NCBI GenBank assembly: GCA_964485455.1 | Contig: CAZAJU010000001.1 | Coordinates: 1 to 63,981, forward strand | Length of the DNA: 63,981 nucleotides | Direction: 5' to 3' | Origin: Tissierella_B sp964485455 | GTDB taxonomy: Bacteria > Bacillota > Clostridia > Tissierellales > Tissierellaceae | Shown: positions 17,513-26,733 of the stretch, piece by piece | Layout of the letters: every line of letters starts with the position of its first letter | How positions within the stretch are numbered: position 1 is the stretch's first letter | Made by a program: the position numbers and the translations under genes | Notes under the pieces: generated by a model | The model's input: the letters and a program-made list of their open reading frames with translations, nothing else | The model's database searches: none | What the model was told of the DNA's origin: nothing

Positions 17513-17962
17513 ATGAGGGCAGTAGTACAAAGAGTGGATGAAGCATCAGTTGTAGTTGATGGAAGTGTTGTCGGAACCATAGGAAAAGGATTGTTGGTTT
17601 TTCTAGGTGTAGGAGAAGATGACCTTGATAAGGATCTTGATTATTTAGTGGAAAAAGTACTAGGTCTAAGGATCTTTCAAGATGAGAATGATAAAATGAA
17701 TTTGTCTCTTATGGATGTAAAGGGAGAACTGCTAGTAGTATCCCAGTTTACTCTCTACGGGGATGCAAGAAAGGGTAAGAGACCTAGCTTTTCAACTTCT
17801 GCAGCTCCAGACATAGGAAATAAGTATTATGAAGAATTTATTAAGAAAGCCAGAAGCTTTGGGGTAAAAACGGAAACTGGAATTTTTGGGGCAGATATGG
17901 AAGTAAAGCTAGTAAACAATGGACCAGTTACTATTTTACTAGATAGCAAGAAGCTTTTCTAA
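17513..17962 (+). CDS. dtd: D-aminoacyl-tRNA deacylase
   Basis: Dtd hydrolyses D-amino acids mischarged to tRNA. The 149 residues begin MRAVVQRVDEASV and carry the two active-site motifs SQFTLYGD-ARKGKRPSF and NGPVT (Gly-cisPro). AGGAGG precedes the ATG. It is coupled to relA upstream and the metallo-hydrolase downstream, the usual relA-dtd pair of Firmicutes. Confidence 0.97.
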   Translation: MRAVVQRVDEASVVVDGSVVGTIGKGLLVFLGVGEDDLDKDLDYLVEKVLGLRIFQDENDKMNLSLMDVKGELLVVSQFTLYGDARKGKRPSFSTSAAPDIGNKYYEEFIKKARSFGVKTETGIFGADMEVKLVNNGPVTILLDSKKLF

Positions 17963-17986
17963 GAATCGAACTTAAGGAGGATGTAC

Positions 17987-18607
17987 ATGAATGTATTAAG
18001 AATTCCTGCAGGGATTTATGCTGCTAACTGCTACATAGTATATTCTGAGGAAGATAAGGCAGCAATTGTAGTTGACCCAGGTGGAGATGCAGATGATTTG
18101 ATAAATAAAATTATTGATAATAATTTGGATTTAAAATATATAGTATTGACCCATGGACACGGTGATCATATAGGTGGAGTAATGAGTATAAAAGATAGAT
18201 TCAATGTTCCAATTTTAATTCATGAAGAGGATGCTGAGCTCTTAGAAAGTGGAGAGTTGAATCTATCTAGTAAAATGGCTATGAAAGAAGTTGAACTAAA
18301 ATCGGATAAGACCTTAAAAGATGGAGATAGTATCTCTTTTGGAAACCTTGAGGCAAAAGTAATTCATACACCAGGCCATACTAAAGGAGGTATATGTCTA
18401 CTTATTTCCAATGCCCTTTTTACGGGAGATACATTATTTAAGGGTTCAATCGGGAGATCAGATTTATACGGTGGAGATTTTGATGCACTAATTAGCTCTA
18501 TTAAAGGTAAGCTACTTCAACTATCTGATGAAACAATTGTCTATCCTGGACATGGAGGTCAATCCTCTATTGGATATGAAAAGAAAACTAATCATTTTTT
18601 AAGATAG
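17987..18607 (+). CDS. Metallo-beta-lactamase-fold hydrolase (glyoxalase II-like)
   Basis: A 206-residue single-domain hydrolase with the metal motif HGHGDHIGG (His-x-His-x-Asp-His) near residue 57, HTPGHTKGG and a late YPGHGGQSS. Similar small proteins are annotated as hydroxyacylglutathione hydrolase-like, but the substrate is not established. AAGGAGG (17974-17980) directly abuts an ATG at 17981; the next ATG at 17987 has correct spacing and is chosen. It sits between dtd and hemZ, a common clostridial order. Confidence 0.9.
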   Translation: MNVLRIPAGIYAANCYIVYSEEDKAAIVVDPGGDADDLINKIIDNNLDLKYIVLTHGHGDHIGGVMSIKDRFNVPILIHEEDAELLESGELNLSSKMAMKEVELKSDKTLKDGDSISFGNLEAKVIHTPGHTKGGICLLISNALFTGDTLFKGSIGRSDLYGGDFDALISSIKGKLLQLSDETIVYPGHGGQSSIGYEKKTNHFLR

Positions 18608-18614
18608 GTGTTTC

Positions 18615-20081
18615 ATGATTTCAGTAAAAGTAAATGGATTCCAATATAATAATGATTTTTTTGAGCTTATAAGGATTTTTTTTCCAGGTCACGAAATACT
18701 AAATGTTGATTCTTATGTTGGATATGATGGATATTTTATAGATATTAGTCTTTTAGATGAAAAAATAGCTTGCACCAAAATTTTTAGTGATGAAATTTTA
18801 AGAACAGAATCTACGGTTCTATTAAGAGATTACAATATAAATCGACCTAAAGATAAAACTATAAAAAATGCAATTAAGAAATCCATATATGAAGCTTTAA
18901 TTCAGCTAACAGGTTTAGAAGTTCCCTGGGGTATTCTAACAGGAATACGCCCTACCAAAGTTGTACATGATTTATTAGAGCTAGAGATTCCAAAGGATGA
19001 AATATTTAATATTTTAACTAAGTGCTATATGCTAGCTGAGGAAAAGGCAAGGTTAATAATTGATATTGCAACAATTCAGGAGCCTTATCTCTACCCTATA
19101 GATAAAGATAAATTTAGCTTATATGTAGGTATTCCATTTTGTCCTACTAGATGTATCTACTGTTCCTTTGCATCTTATACAACAGCTAAGTTTTCACACT
19201 TAATTGATGAGTATGTCAATAAACTAATTTATGAAATAGAGATTATAAAAGATTTAACTCTGGGTAGAAAGATAAACGCTGTTTATATAGGAGGAGGTAC
19301 TCCTACAGCAATACCTGTAGCAAGTCTTGAGAAAATAATTAAAACCATAAATTCTTGCTTTGGAAGAGATAATATCTCTGAATTTACAGTTGAAGCAGGT
19401 AGACCTGATACTATCACATTAGAGGTTCTAAATATGTTAAAAGCCAATAAGGTGGATAGAATCAGCATCAATCCTCAGACTATGAACGAAAAGACTCTTA
19501 AATCCATTGGTAGAAACCATAGCCCAGAGGATATAATTAATGCCTATTATATGAGCAGGGAAGTTGGGTTTAAAAGTATAAATATGGACTTAATAGTTGG
19601 ACTTCCAGGCGAGGGTTTAAAAGAAATTCAGAATACACTGAAGTTGATTGGTGAGCTATCTCCAGACAATCTTACAGTTCATACCTTAGCTATTAAAAGG
19701 GGTTCTATTTTTAAGGAAAAAAAGCAGGATTATATAATAGAGGAACAAAAGGTTATTGCTAATATGCTAGATGAAACTAAAAAGTTTGCATCGAGCAATT
19801 TCCTCAATCCATACTATCTATATAGACAAAAAGATATACTCGGGAATTTTGAAAATATTGGCTATGCCAAAAAAGGTCATGAATGTATTTATAATATTTC
19901 GATTATGGAAGAGAGAGAATCCATTATAGGTGCAGGTGTTGGCTCTACTACCAAGATTTATTTTCCAGAGAATGGAAGGTTGGAAAGGATATTTAATTTC
20001 AAGGATATTAAAGAGTATATTACAAGAATTGAAGAAATAGTTCAAAGAAAAAGCGATTTAATTGGCAAAACCCCTATTTAA
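18615..20081 (+). CDS. hemZ: Coproporphyrinogen dehydrogenase HemZ-like radical SAM enzyme
   Basis: This 488-residue protein is a HemN-type radical SAM enzyme with cluster motif CPTRCIYC (Cys-x3-Cys-x2-Cys) near residue 175, a SAM-binding GGGTPT and a long N-terminal extension of about 165 residues typical of HemZ. HemZ is annotated as an oxygen-independent coproporphyrinogen oxidase, although the true activity of many clostridial members is uncertain. It ends 42 bases before aspS; hisS, often between them, is absent. Confidence 0.9.
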   Translation: MISVKVNGFQYNNDFFELIRIFFPGHEILNVDSYVGYDGYFIDISLLDEKIACTKIFSDEILRTESTVLLRDYNINRPKDKTIKNAIKKSIYEALIQLTGLEVPWGILTGIRPTKVVHDLLELEIPKDEIFNILTKCYMLAEEKARLIIDIATIQEPYLYPIDKDKFSLYVGIPFCPTRCIYCSFASYTTAKFSHLIDEYVNKLIYEIEIIKDLTLGRKINAVYIGGGTPTAIPVASLEKIIKTINSCFGRDNISEFTVEAGRPDTITLEVLNMLKANKVDRISINPQTMNEKTLKSIGRNHSPEDIINAYYMSREVGFKSINMDLIVGLPGEGLKEIQNTLKLIGELSPDNLTVHTLAIKRGSIFKEKKQDYIIEEQKVIANMLDETKKFASSNFLNPYYLYRQKDILGNFENIGYAKKGHECIYNISIMEERESIIGAGVGSTTKIYFPENGRLERIFNFKDIKEYITRIEEIVQRKSDLIGKTPI

Positions 20082-20123
20082 AGAGGATATAGATTTAGGG
20101 GATTTATTTTGAGGAGGTTTATT

Positions 20124-21899
20124 ATGGGAGAGAAGATGGGAAGTTTGAGAAGGACTGCAATGTGTGGTAATTTACGTCCTGAAAATGTAGGTGAAGAAGT
20201 AGTACTTATGGGCTGGGTACATAAGGAAAGAAATCTTGGTTCCATAATATTTGTGGACTTAAGAGATACAACTGGTATTACACAGATAGTATTTGATGAT
20301 ACAATATCTGATGAATTGTTTAAGAAAGCAGAGACCATAAGAGGTGAGTATGTTCTTGCTGTAAAAGGAATAGTGAGAACCAGGTCATCCGTCAATAAAG
20401 AAATACCAACTGGTGAAATCGAAGTATTAGTTAAGGAATTGAAAATCCTAGATGAAGCTAATACTCCGCCTATATATATTAAAGATGATGATAATGTTAG
20501 TGAGACAATGAGGCTTAAATATAGGTATTTGGATTTAAGAAAGCCAAAGATGCAAGCTAATTTAAAGTTAAGAGCTAAGACAGCAAAGATTATTAGAGAT
20601 TTCTTCTATGAAAACAACTTTGTTGAGGTTGAAACTCCAATGCTTAATAAGCCTACTCCTGAAGGGGCAAGAGACTATCTTGTACCAAGTAGAGTTAATC
20701 CAGGTAAATTCTATGCATTACCTCAGTCTCCTCAACTAATGAAGCAACTATTGATGGTATCTGGCATGGATAGATATTATCAAATAGTAAAGTGCTTTAG
20801 GGATGAGGATTTAAGAGCTAACAGACAGCCTGAATTTACACAAGTAGATATTGAAATGTCCTTTGTAGACGTTGATGATATTATAAGTATTAATGAAAAA
20901 CTTCTTTATAAGTTATTTAAGGAAATTATGGGGATAGAAATAGAACTTCCTATTAGAAAAATGACTTATAATGAAGCAATGGATAGATTTGGAGTAGATA
21001 AACCGGATTTAAGATTTGGATTCGAGCTTAAGGATATATCAGATCTAGTTAAGGATTCTGGATTTAAAGTGTTTTCATCTGCTGTAGAAAATGGAGGCAG
21101 TGTTAAGGCTATTAATATAAAGGGATATGGAGATAAATTTACTAGAAAAGATATTTCATCCCTTGAGGAATATGCTAAGACTTATGGTGCCAAGGGACTT
21201 GCATGGATTAAAATTACTGAGGAAGGTCTAACTTCTCCAATCGCAAAATTCTTTAGTGATGATGAAATGAAAAAGCTTCTTGATAGAGTAGAAGGAAGCG
21301 AAGGGGATTTAATTCTAATAGTAGGAGATAAGAATTCTATAGTATGTGCATGCCTTGGAAATCTAAGAAACGAAGTGGCGAGAAGATTGAACATTTTAAA
21401 AGGAGATGATATTTGTCCTGTATGGATTACTGAGTTTCCTTTATTTGAATTTGATGAAGAAGAAAATAGATATGTAGCTAAACATCATCCATTTACTCAT
21501 CCTATGGATGAAGATATAGATCTTTTAGAATCCAAACCTGAAGAGGTACGAGCAAAGGCTTATGATATAGTCATCAATGGAGATGAAATGGGTGGTGGAA
21601 GTATTAGAATTAATAATTCAGAGCTTCAAAAAAGGATGTTTAAAGCCCTAGGATTTACTGAAGAAGAGGCTTATGATAAGTTTGGATTCCTTATAGATGC
21701 TTTCCAATATGGTACGCCTCCTCATGGTGGGTTAGCATACGGCTTTGATAGGTTAATTATGCTGTTTACCGATAGTTCAAATATCAGGGATGTAATAGCA
21801 TTCCCTAAAACTCAATCAGCAACTGATTTATTGACAGATGCTCCATCTACAGCAGGGGATAAAGCTTTACAAGAGATTCATATAAAAGTAGATTTTTAA
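20124..21899 (+). CDS. aspS: Aspartate--tRNA ligase
   Basis: A 591-residue class II synthetase of the bacterial type. In order: OB-fold anticodon domain (GWVHKERNLGSIIFVDLRD), catalytic core with motif 2 FRDEDLRANRQPEFTQ-type sequence, the GAD insertion (about 290-420), and motif 3 (GLAYGFDRLIMLF). A longer reading starts at a TTG at 20109, but GAGGAGG (20111-20117) points to the ATG at 20124. Whether it charges only tRNA-Asp cannot be judged safely from sequence alone. Confidence 0.97.
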   Translation: MGEKMGSLRRTAMCGNLRPENVGEEVVLMGWVHKERNLGSIIFVDLRDTTGITQIVFDDTISDELFKKAETIRGEYVLAVKGIVRTRSSVNKEIPTGEIEVLVKELKILDEANTPPIYIKDDDNVSETMRLKYRYLDLRKPKMQANLKLRAKTAKIIRDFFYENNFVEVETPMLNKPTPEGARDYLVPSRVNPGKFYALPQSPQLMKQLLMVSGMDRYYQIVKCFRDEDLRANRQPEFTQVDIEMSFVDVDDIISINEKLLYKLFKEIMGIEIELPIRKMTYNEAMDRFGVDKPDLRFGFELKDISDLVKDSGFKVFSSAVENGGSVKAINIKGYGDKFTRKDISSLEEYAKTYGAKGLAWIKITEEGLTSPIAKFFSDDEMKKLLDRVEGSEGDLILIVGDKNSIVCACLGNLRNEVARRLNILKGDDICPVWITEFPLFEFDEEENRYVAKHHPFTHPMDEDIDLLESKPEEVRAKAYDIVINGDEMGGGSIRINNSELQKRMFKALGFTEEEAYDKFGFLIDAFQYGTPPHGGLAYGFDRLIMLFTDSSNIRDVIAFPKTQSATDLLTDAPSTAGDKALQEIHIKVDF

Positions 21900-21967
21900 T
21901 GTGCTATACTATTTAAGAAATTAAGGTTTTTTTGTCATAATATAGGATAGCTGCTTTAACTTTTATA

Positions 21968-21976
21968 TGATATAAT
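21968..21976 (+). promoter_or_regulatory. Extended -10 promoter of the rseC-like operon
   Basis: TGATATAAT fits an extended -10 element, 42 bases before the ATG at 22018. Confidence 0.55.
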
Positions 21977-22017
21977 AGCTTAGTACAAGTTTAGGTAAAG
22001 TAGTAGGAGGTATCAGC

Positions 22018-22437
22018 ATGGAAAAGGTTGGATTTGTAAGACGAGTTGTAGAAAATCAAGTAGAACTTGTCTTTACTAGAGCATCTGGCTGTGGAAACTG
22101 CAATGGATGTGCTGGTGGTTGTGAAACAAAAGCTCATATTGTTACTCTAGAAAATAGTCTAAATGCAAAAGTAGGAGACTTCGTAGAGTTAAAGGGGCAA
22201 TCCAATAGTATTATGAAATATATGTTTTTAATATATATGATTCCTTTTGCCTTATTTATTGCTGGTATATTAATTGGCAATAGCTATTTTAAGAGTATAG
22301 GAAATTCTAACTATGAGCTTTTAAGCTTTGGGACAGGTATAATTTCTTTGTTTATGTCGTTTTTTATCATTAAGCTTATAGATAAAAAAGTAGCTAAATC
22401 CGGGAAGGCAGCTATAGTAATGACCCGAATTTTATAG
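22018..22437 (+). CDS. SoxR-reducing system protein RseC family
   Basis: This 139-residue protein has an N-terminal cysteine cluster (C25, C28, C31, C35 in GCGNCNGCAGGC) suited to bind an iron-sulfur cluster, followed by two membrane helices (about 68-88 and 100-122). This is the RseC/MucC layout; relatives work with the Rnf/Rsx electron transport system or tune envelope stress. The exact role in Firmicutes is unknown. It ends 9 bases before the CsoR-like gene, so the two form one unit. Confidence 0.88.
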   Translation: MEKVGFVRRVVENQVELVFTRASGCGNCNGCAGGCETKAHIVTLENSLNAKVGDFVELKGQSNSIMKYMFLIYMIPFALFIAGILIGNSYFKSIGNSNYELLSFGTGIISLFMSFFIIKLIDKKVAKSGKAAIVMTRIL

Positions 22438-22446
22438 GAGGTAATG

Positions 22447-22713
22447 ATGGCTGAGAAAAAGGATATTATTACAAGGTTAAAAAGAGTAGAAGGGCAGATA
22501 AAGGGTATACAAAAGATGGTGGAATCGGAACAATTCTGTGGTGATATTCTAATTCAAATTGCTGCTGCAAGGTCAGCCTTAAATAGTACAGGTGGACTAA
22601 TATTAGAAAATTACATGAAGGGTTGTTTGTGGAGTAATGCTAATGGAACTATTGAAGAAAAAGACCTTGATAAATTAGTGGACATTATGTTACAGTATAC
22701 TAAGCAAAATTAA
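22447..22713 (+). CDS. CsoR/RcnR (DUF156) family metal- or sulfur-sensing repressor
   Basis: This 88-residue all-helical protein is a CsoR-family repressor (RLKRVEGQIKGIQKMVE start). The copper-binding set in CsoR is Cys-His-Cys; here it is C31, Tyr56 and C60 because ENYMKGC replaces the usual ENHxKGC. Loss of the His makes copper sensing doubtful, and two cysteines alone recall the persulfide sensor CstR. AGGAGG stands 5 bases before the ATG at 22447 (a tandem ATG at 22444 is too close). It is paired with the Cys-rich RseC-like protein. Confidence 0.88.
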   Translation: MAEKKDIITRLKRVEGQIKGIQKMVESEQFCGDILIQIAAARSALNSTGGLILENYMKGCLWSNANGTIEEKDLDKLVDIMLQYTKQN

Positions 22714-22720
22714 TTCTGTT

Positions 22721-22755
22721 GCAGTAGATTTTATCTACTGCGATAGGATTTTTTT
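22721..22755 (+). terminator. Probable terminator after the CsoR-like gene
   Basis: A perfect 9-bp stem (22721-22729 with 22733-22741) is followed, after 7 bases, by a run of seven T. Confidence 0.6.
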
Positions 22756-22794
22756 ACAAAAGAATATATATATAAATTGAAAGGAGTATGGAGA

Positions 22795-24024
22795 ATGGAT
22801 TTTACAAATCTTAAGAAACATGACAATGAGATTTTAGAGGTTATTAATCAAGAATTAAAAAGACAACAAGATCACATTGAATTGATAGCATCTGAAAACT
22901 TTGTTTCAGAACAAGTTATGGAGGCAATGGGAAGCCCAGTAACTAATAAATATGCTGAAGGTTATCCTGGTAAGAGATACTATGGTGGCTGTGAAGTTGT
23001 TGACGTGATTGAAAATATAGCAAGAGATAGACTTAAGAAACTATTTAATGCAGAACATGCGAATGTACAACCTCATTCAGGTTCTAATGCTAACCTTGCA
23101 GTTTATATCTCTGTATTAAAGCCTGGAGATAAGGTATTAGGTATGAATCTATCCCAAGGTGGTCACCTAACACATGGTAGCCCAGTAAATATCTCTGGCT
23201 TATACTATGACTTCGTGGCTTATGGAGTTGATCCAGAAACAGAAATGATAGATTATGAAGCAGTTAGACAAATAGCTCTTAAAGAAAAGCCAAAGATGAT
23301 TGTTGCAGGTGCAAGCGCATACGCAAGAGAAATAGACTTTAAAAAATTCAGAGAAATTGCTGATGAAGTAGGAGCATACTTAATGGTAGATATGGCTCAT
23401 ATTGCTGGATTAGTAGCAGTAGGCTTACATCAAAGTCCAGTTCCATATGCTGACTTCGTTACTTCAACAACACATAAGACATTAAGAGGACCAAGAGGTG
23501 GAATTATACTTTGTAAAGAAGAGTATGCTAAGTCAATTGACAAGGCAATATTCCCAGGAATTCAAGGTGGACCATTGATGCATATAATCGCTGCAAAAGC
23601 TGTTGCATTTGGAGAAGCATTAAAACCAGAATTCAAGGATTACCAAGTACAAGTATTGAAAAATGCTAAGGCTTTAGCAGAAGGATTAATTGAAAACGGA
23701 TTCAGAGTTGTATCTGGTGGAACTGATAACCATCTTCTATTAATTGATACTAAGATAAAGGGAATCACTGGTAAGAAAGCTGAAGCATTACTAGATGAAA
23801 TAGGAATTGCAACTAATAAGAATACAATACCTAATGAAACTGAAAGTCCATTTATAACAAGTGGTGTAAGAATGGGAACTCCAGCTATGACTACTAGAGG
23901 TATGAAGGAAGAAGATATGAAGGAAATTGCTAATATAATAGCATTAGCTTTAGATGAAAGTAATGATAGAGAAGCTTTAAAACAAAGAGTTGCTGCTCTT
24001 TGCGCTAAATATCCATTGTATTAA
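22795..24024 (+). CDS. glyA: Serine hydroxymethyltransferase
   Basis: GlyA converts serine and tetrahydrofolate to glycine and 5,10-methylene-tetrahydrofolate, with PLP on the Lys of TTTHKTLRGPRGG. The 409 residues include ELIASENFVS, YAEGYPGKRYYGG and a complete C-terminus. An upstream TTG at 22777 is in frame, but AAGGAG (22781-22786) and the conserved N-terminus support the ATG at 22795. A hairpin follows. Confidence 0.97.
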   Translation: MDFTNLKKHDNEILEVINQELKRQQDHIELIASENFVSEQVMEAMGSPVTNKYAEGYPGKRYYGGCEVVDVIENIARDRLKKLFNAEHANVQPHSGSNANLAVYISVLKPGDKVLGMNLSQGGHLTHGSPVNISGLYYDFVAYGVDPETEMIDYEAVRQIALKEKPKMIVAGASAYAREIDFKKFREIADEVGAYLMVDMAHIAGLVAVGLHQSPVPYADFVTSTTHKTLRGPRGGIILCKEEYAKSIDKAIFPGIQGGPLMHIIAAKAVAFGEALKPEFKDYQVQVLKNAKALAEGLIENGFRVVSGGTDNHLLLIDTKIKGITGKKAEALLDEIGIATNKNTIPNETESPFITSGVRMGTPAMTTRGMKEEDMKEIANIIALALDESNDREALKQRVAALCAKYPLY

Positions 24025-24029
24025 AAATA

Positions 24030-24053
24030 AAGCCTACAGATTTCTGTGGGCTT
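24030..24053 (+). terminator. Weak terminator after glyA
   Basis: A 10-bp stem (24030-24039 with 24044-24053, one G-U pair) is followed by a loose T-rich stretch interrupted by other bases. It may be partial. Confidence 0.5.
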
Positions 24054-24080
24054 ACTCATTTTATTTGAAGGCGGTATAAT

Positions 24081-25412
24081 ATGGAATTAGGAAATATAAA
24101 GGAAACAAGAAATATAATTGAGGATATAGTACTTGATAGTATTGCTGAGGAATTGGAAATAGAACCTGGAGATATTCTATTATCTATAAATGGAAATGAG
24201 GTTAAAGACGTTATAGATTATAAATATTTGATTTCAGACGACTATCTTGAAGTTGAAATTCAAAAAAAGAATGGTGAAATTTGGGTTCTAGAAATAGAAA
24301 AGGACTATAACGAGGACTTAGGTATTATATTTACAAATCCACTTATAGACAAGGCAAAATCCTGTAAAAATAAATGTATGTTTTGCTTTATTGATCAACT
24401 GCCTCCTAATATGAGAGATACACTTTATTTTAAAGATGATGATTCAAGGCTTTCATTCTTACAGGGAAATTTTATAACCCTAACAAATATGTCAACTGAT
24501 GAAATAGATAGAATTATAAAATATAGACTTAGCCCAATAAATGTATCTGTTCATACTACCAATCCTGAGCTGAGAATTAAAATGCTTAAAAATAAAAATG
24601 CAGGTAAGGTATATGAAATATTGAAAAGATTTCATGAGGCTAAATTGGAGGTAAATTGCCAGATAGTATTAGTACCTGGAGTAAATGATGGGGTAGAGCT
24701 TCAAAGGACTATAGAAGATTTGGCAGTGCTTTATCCTACAGTTGAGTCCGTTGCAATAGTTCCTATTGGGATTACTAAATATAGGGATAATCTTGAAAAG
24801 GTAAGACCTTTTAATAAAGAAGAATCAATAGAGCTAATTAACTTCATGAATAAGATTCAAGCAGAGTTTTTAAATAAAATTGGAAGTAGATTTGTATTCC
24901 TTTCTGATGAATTTTATTGCTTATCAGGTTTAAGATTGCCTGATTACGATGATTATGAAGGTTTCCCCCAATATGAAAATGGCGTAGGTTTGATGAAATC
25001 TTTTGAGTATGAGATACAAGAAGAACTTAAATCTATTAAGGATAGTTCTCCAGTGAATAAGAAGTTTCTTATAGCAACAGGAACCCTTGCATACGATTAT
25101 ATGGTGAAAATTACTGATATGATAAAATCTCATTTTGATAACTTGGACCTTGTAGTAGTACCAATAGAAAATAACTTCTTTGGTAATACTATTACGGTAT
25201 CTGGATTGGTTACAGGTGGAGATTTAGTATCACAACTAAAGGATTATTCTAATGTAGATAAGATTTTTATTCCTAAATCTATGTTAAAGAGAGACGAGGA
25301 TGTTTTCCTAGATAATTTAAGTTTAGATGATGTAAAAAAACAGTTGGGTATAGATATAGTACCATCACAAGTTGATGGCAAAGAGTTTTTAGAATTGTTA
25401 AGAGAGGTGTAA
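24081..25412 (+). CDS. DUF512 radical SAM-like iron-sulfur protein with PDZ domain
   Basis: This 443-residue protein has an N-terminal PDZ-like domain (about 15-70), then a radical SAM-type motif CKNKCMFC (Cys-x3-Cys-x2-Cys) followed by FIDQLPPNMRDTLY, and the DUF512 C-terminal half. The reaction is unknown; cyanobacterial relatives are called TIGR03279 oxidoreductases. It lies 2 bases upstream of der, an association common in clostridia that may hint at ribosome assembly (inference). Confidence 0.9.
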   Translation: MELGNIKETRNIIEDIVLDSIAEELEIEPGDILLSINGNEVKDVIDYKYLISDDYLEVEIQKKNGEIWVLEIEKDYNEDLGIIFTNPLIDKAKSCKNKCMFCFIDQLPPNMRDTLYFKDDDSRLSFLQGNFITLTNMSTDEIDRIIKYRLSPINVSVHTTNPELRIKMLKNKNAGKVYEILKRFHEAKLEVNCQIVLVPGVNDGVELQRTIEDLAVLYPTVESVAIVPIGITKYRDNLEKVRPFNKEESIELINFMNKIQAEFLNKIGSRFVFLSDEFYCLSGLRLPDYDDYEGFPQYENGVGLMKSFEYEIQEELKSIKDSSPVNKKFLIATGTLAYDYMVKITDMIKSHFDNLDLVVVPIENNFFGNTITVSGLVTGGDLVSQLKDYSNVDKIFIPKSMLKRDEDVFLDNLSLDDVKKQLGIDIVPSQVDGKEFLELLREV

Positions 25413-25414
25413 AA

Positions 25415-26731
25415 ATGAAGAGGGCAGTAGTTGCAATAGTTGGAAGACCAAATGTTGGGAAATCAACCTTATTTAACAGACTAGTAGGCAGGAGGGTCTC
25501 TATTACAGAGGATACTCCAGGAGTAACTAGAGATAGAATTTATGCAGAAGGTGAATGGCTTGGTAAATTCTTCACTTTAATAGACACTGGAGGCTTGGAG
25601 CCTCAAGAAGATGATATTATAATGTCTAATATTAAAAAACAAGCACAAGTTGCAATAGATACAGCAGATGTTATTCTTTTTGTTTTAGATGGAAAGGCTG
25701 GACTTACTGCTACGGATAAGGAAGTAGGAGAAATTCTAAGGAGATCAGGCAAAGAGGTAATACTTGTATGTAATAAAATAGACACTCCTAATACTCCAGA
25801 TGAGATTTTTGAATTCTATGAGTTAGGTATGGGAGAACCAATGGTTATTTCTGCAGAACAGGCATTGGGCTTAGGGGATTTATTGGATAGAATGGTTGAA
25901 CATTTTCCTGATGATGCTGAAACAGATTATGATGAGGATATTGTAAGAGTTGCTTTCATTGGAAAGCCAAATGCAGGTAAGTCATCCTTGATAAACCATA
26001 TTCTTGGAGAGGAAAGGCTAATTGTTACGAATATTCCAGGTACTACTAGGGATTCAATCGATAGCTACTTTGAATTTGAAAATAATAAATATGTATTCGT
26101 TGATACAGCAGGATTGAGAAGAAAGAGAAGTATTTATGAAAATGTTGAAAGGTATTCAGTAATTAGAACCCTTACTGCAGTAGATAGAGCTGATATATGT
26201 GTGCTAGTTGTAGATGCTTTAGAAGGAATTACAGAACAGGATTCTAAGGTAGTTGGATATGCCCATGATAATGGAAAGGGAATTATTGTAGCTATAAACA
26301 AATGGGACCTTGTTGATAAGGACTCTAAAACCTACCTTACATTTGAAAAAGATATAAGGGAATCATTAGGATTTATCAATTATGCTCCTATAGTTTACAT
26401 TTCTGCTAAAACTGGACAAAGAGTTAATAAGCTTCTTGAACTACTTAATGTAGTGAATAACAATTATAACTTAAGGATAAGTACAGGTGTTTTAAATGAT
26501 ATTATAAACCAGGCTGTTCTTATGAATCAACCTCCGTCAGATAAGGGAAGAAGAGGAAGAATCTATTATGGTACTCAGGTAGGAGTAAGACCACCGAAAT
26601 TCGTAATATTCGTTAACGACAAGGAATTAATGCACTTTTCCTATATGAGATATTTGGAAAACCAGATAAGGGATCATTTCGGATTTAGTGGTGTACCTAT
26701 TCAATTTGAATTGAGGGAAAAAGGGGAATAA
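25415..26731 (+). CDS. der: Ribosome biogenesis GTPase Der (EngA)
   Basis: Der is the tandem GTPase needed for 50S assembly. The 438 residues hold two G domains, each with a P-loop (GRPNVGKS at about 9, GKPNAGKS near 184), NKID/NKWD specificity motifs and switch regions (TPGVTRD, IPGTTRDS), then a KH-like C-terminal domain. It begins just after the DUF512 gene and plsY starts 3 bases after it. Confidence 0.97.
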   Translation: MKRAVVAIVGRPNVGKSTLFNRLVGRRVSITEDTPGVTRDRIYAEGEWLGKFFTLIDTGGLEPQEDDIIMSNIKKQAQVAIDTADVILFVLDGKAGLTATDKEVGEILRRSGKEVILVCNKIDTPNTPDEIFEFYELGMGEPMVISAEQALGLGDLLDRMVEHFPDDAETDYDEDIVRVAFIGKPNAGKSSLINHILGEERLIVTNIPGTTRDSIDSYFEFENNKYVFVDTAGLRRKRSIYENVERYSVIRTLTAVDRADICVLVVDALEGITEQDSKVVGYAHDNGKGIIVAINKWDLVDKDSKTYLTFEKDIRESLGFINYAPIVYISAKTGQRVNKLLELLNVVNNNYNLRISTGVLNDIINQAVLMNQPPSDKGRRGRIYYGTQVGVRPPKFVIFVNDKELMHFSYMRYLENQIRDHFGFSGVPIQFELREKGE

Positions 26732-26733
26732 TT

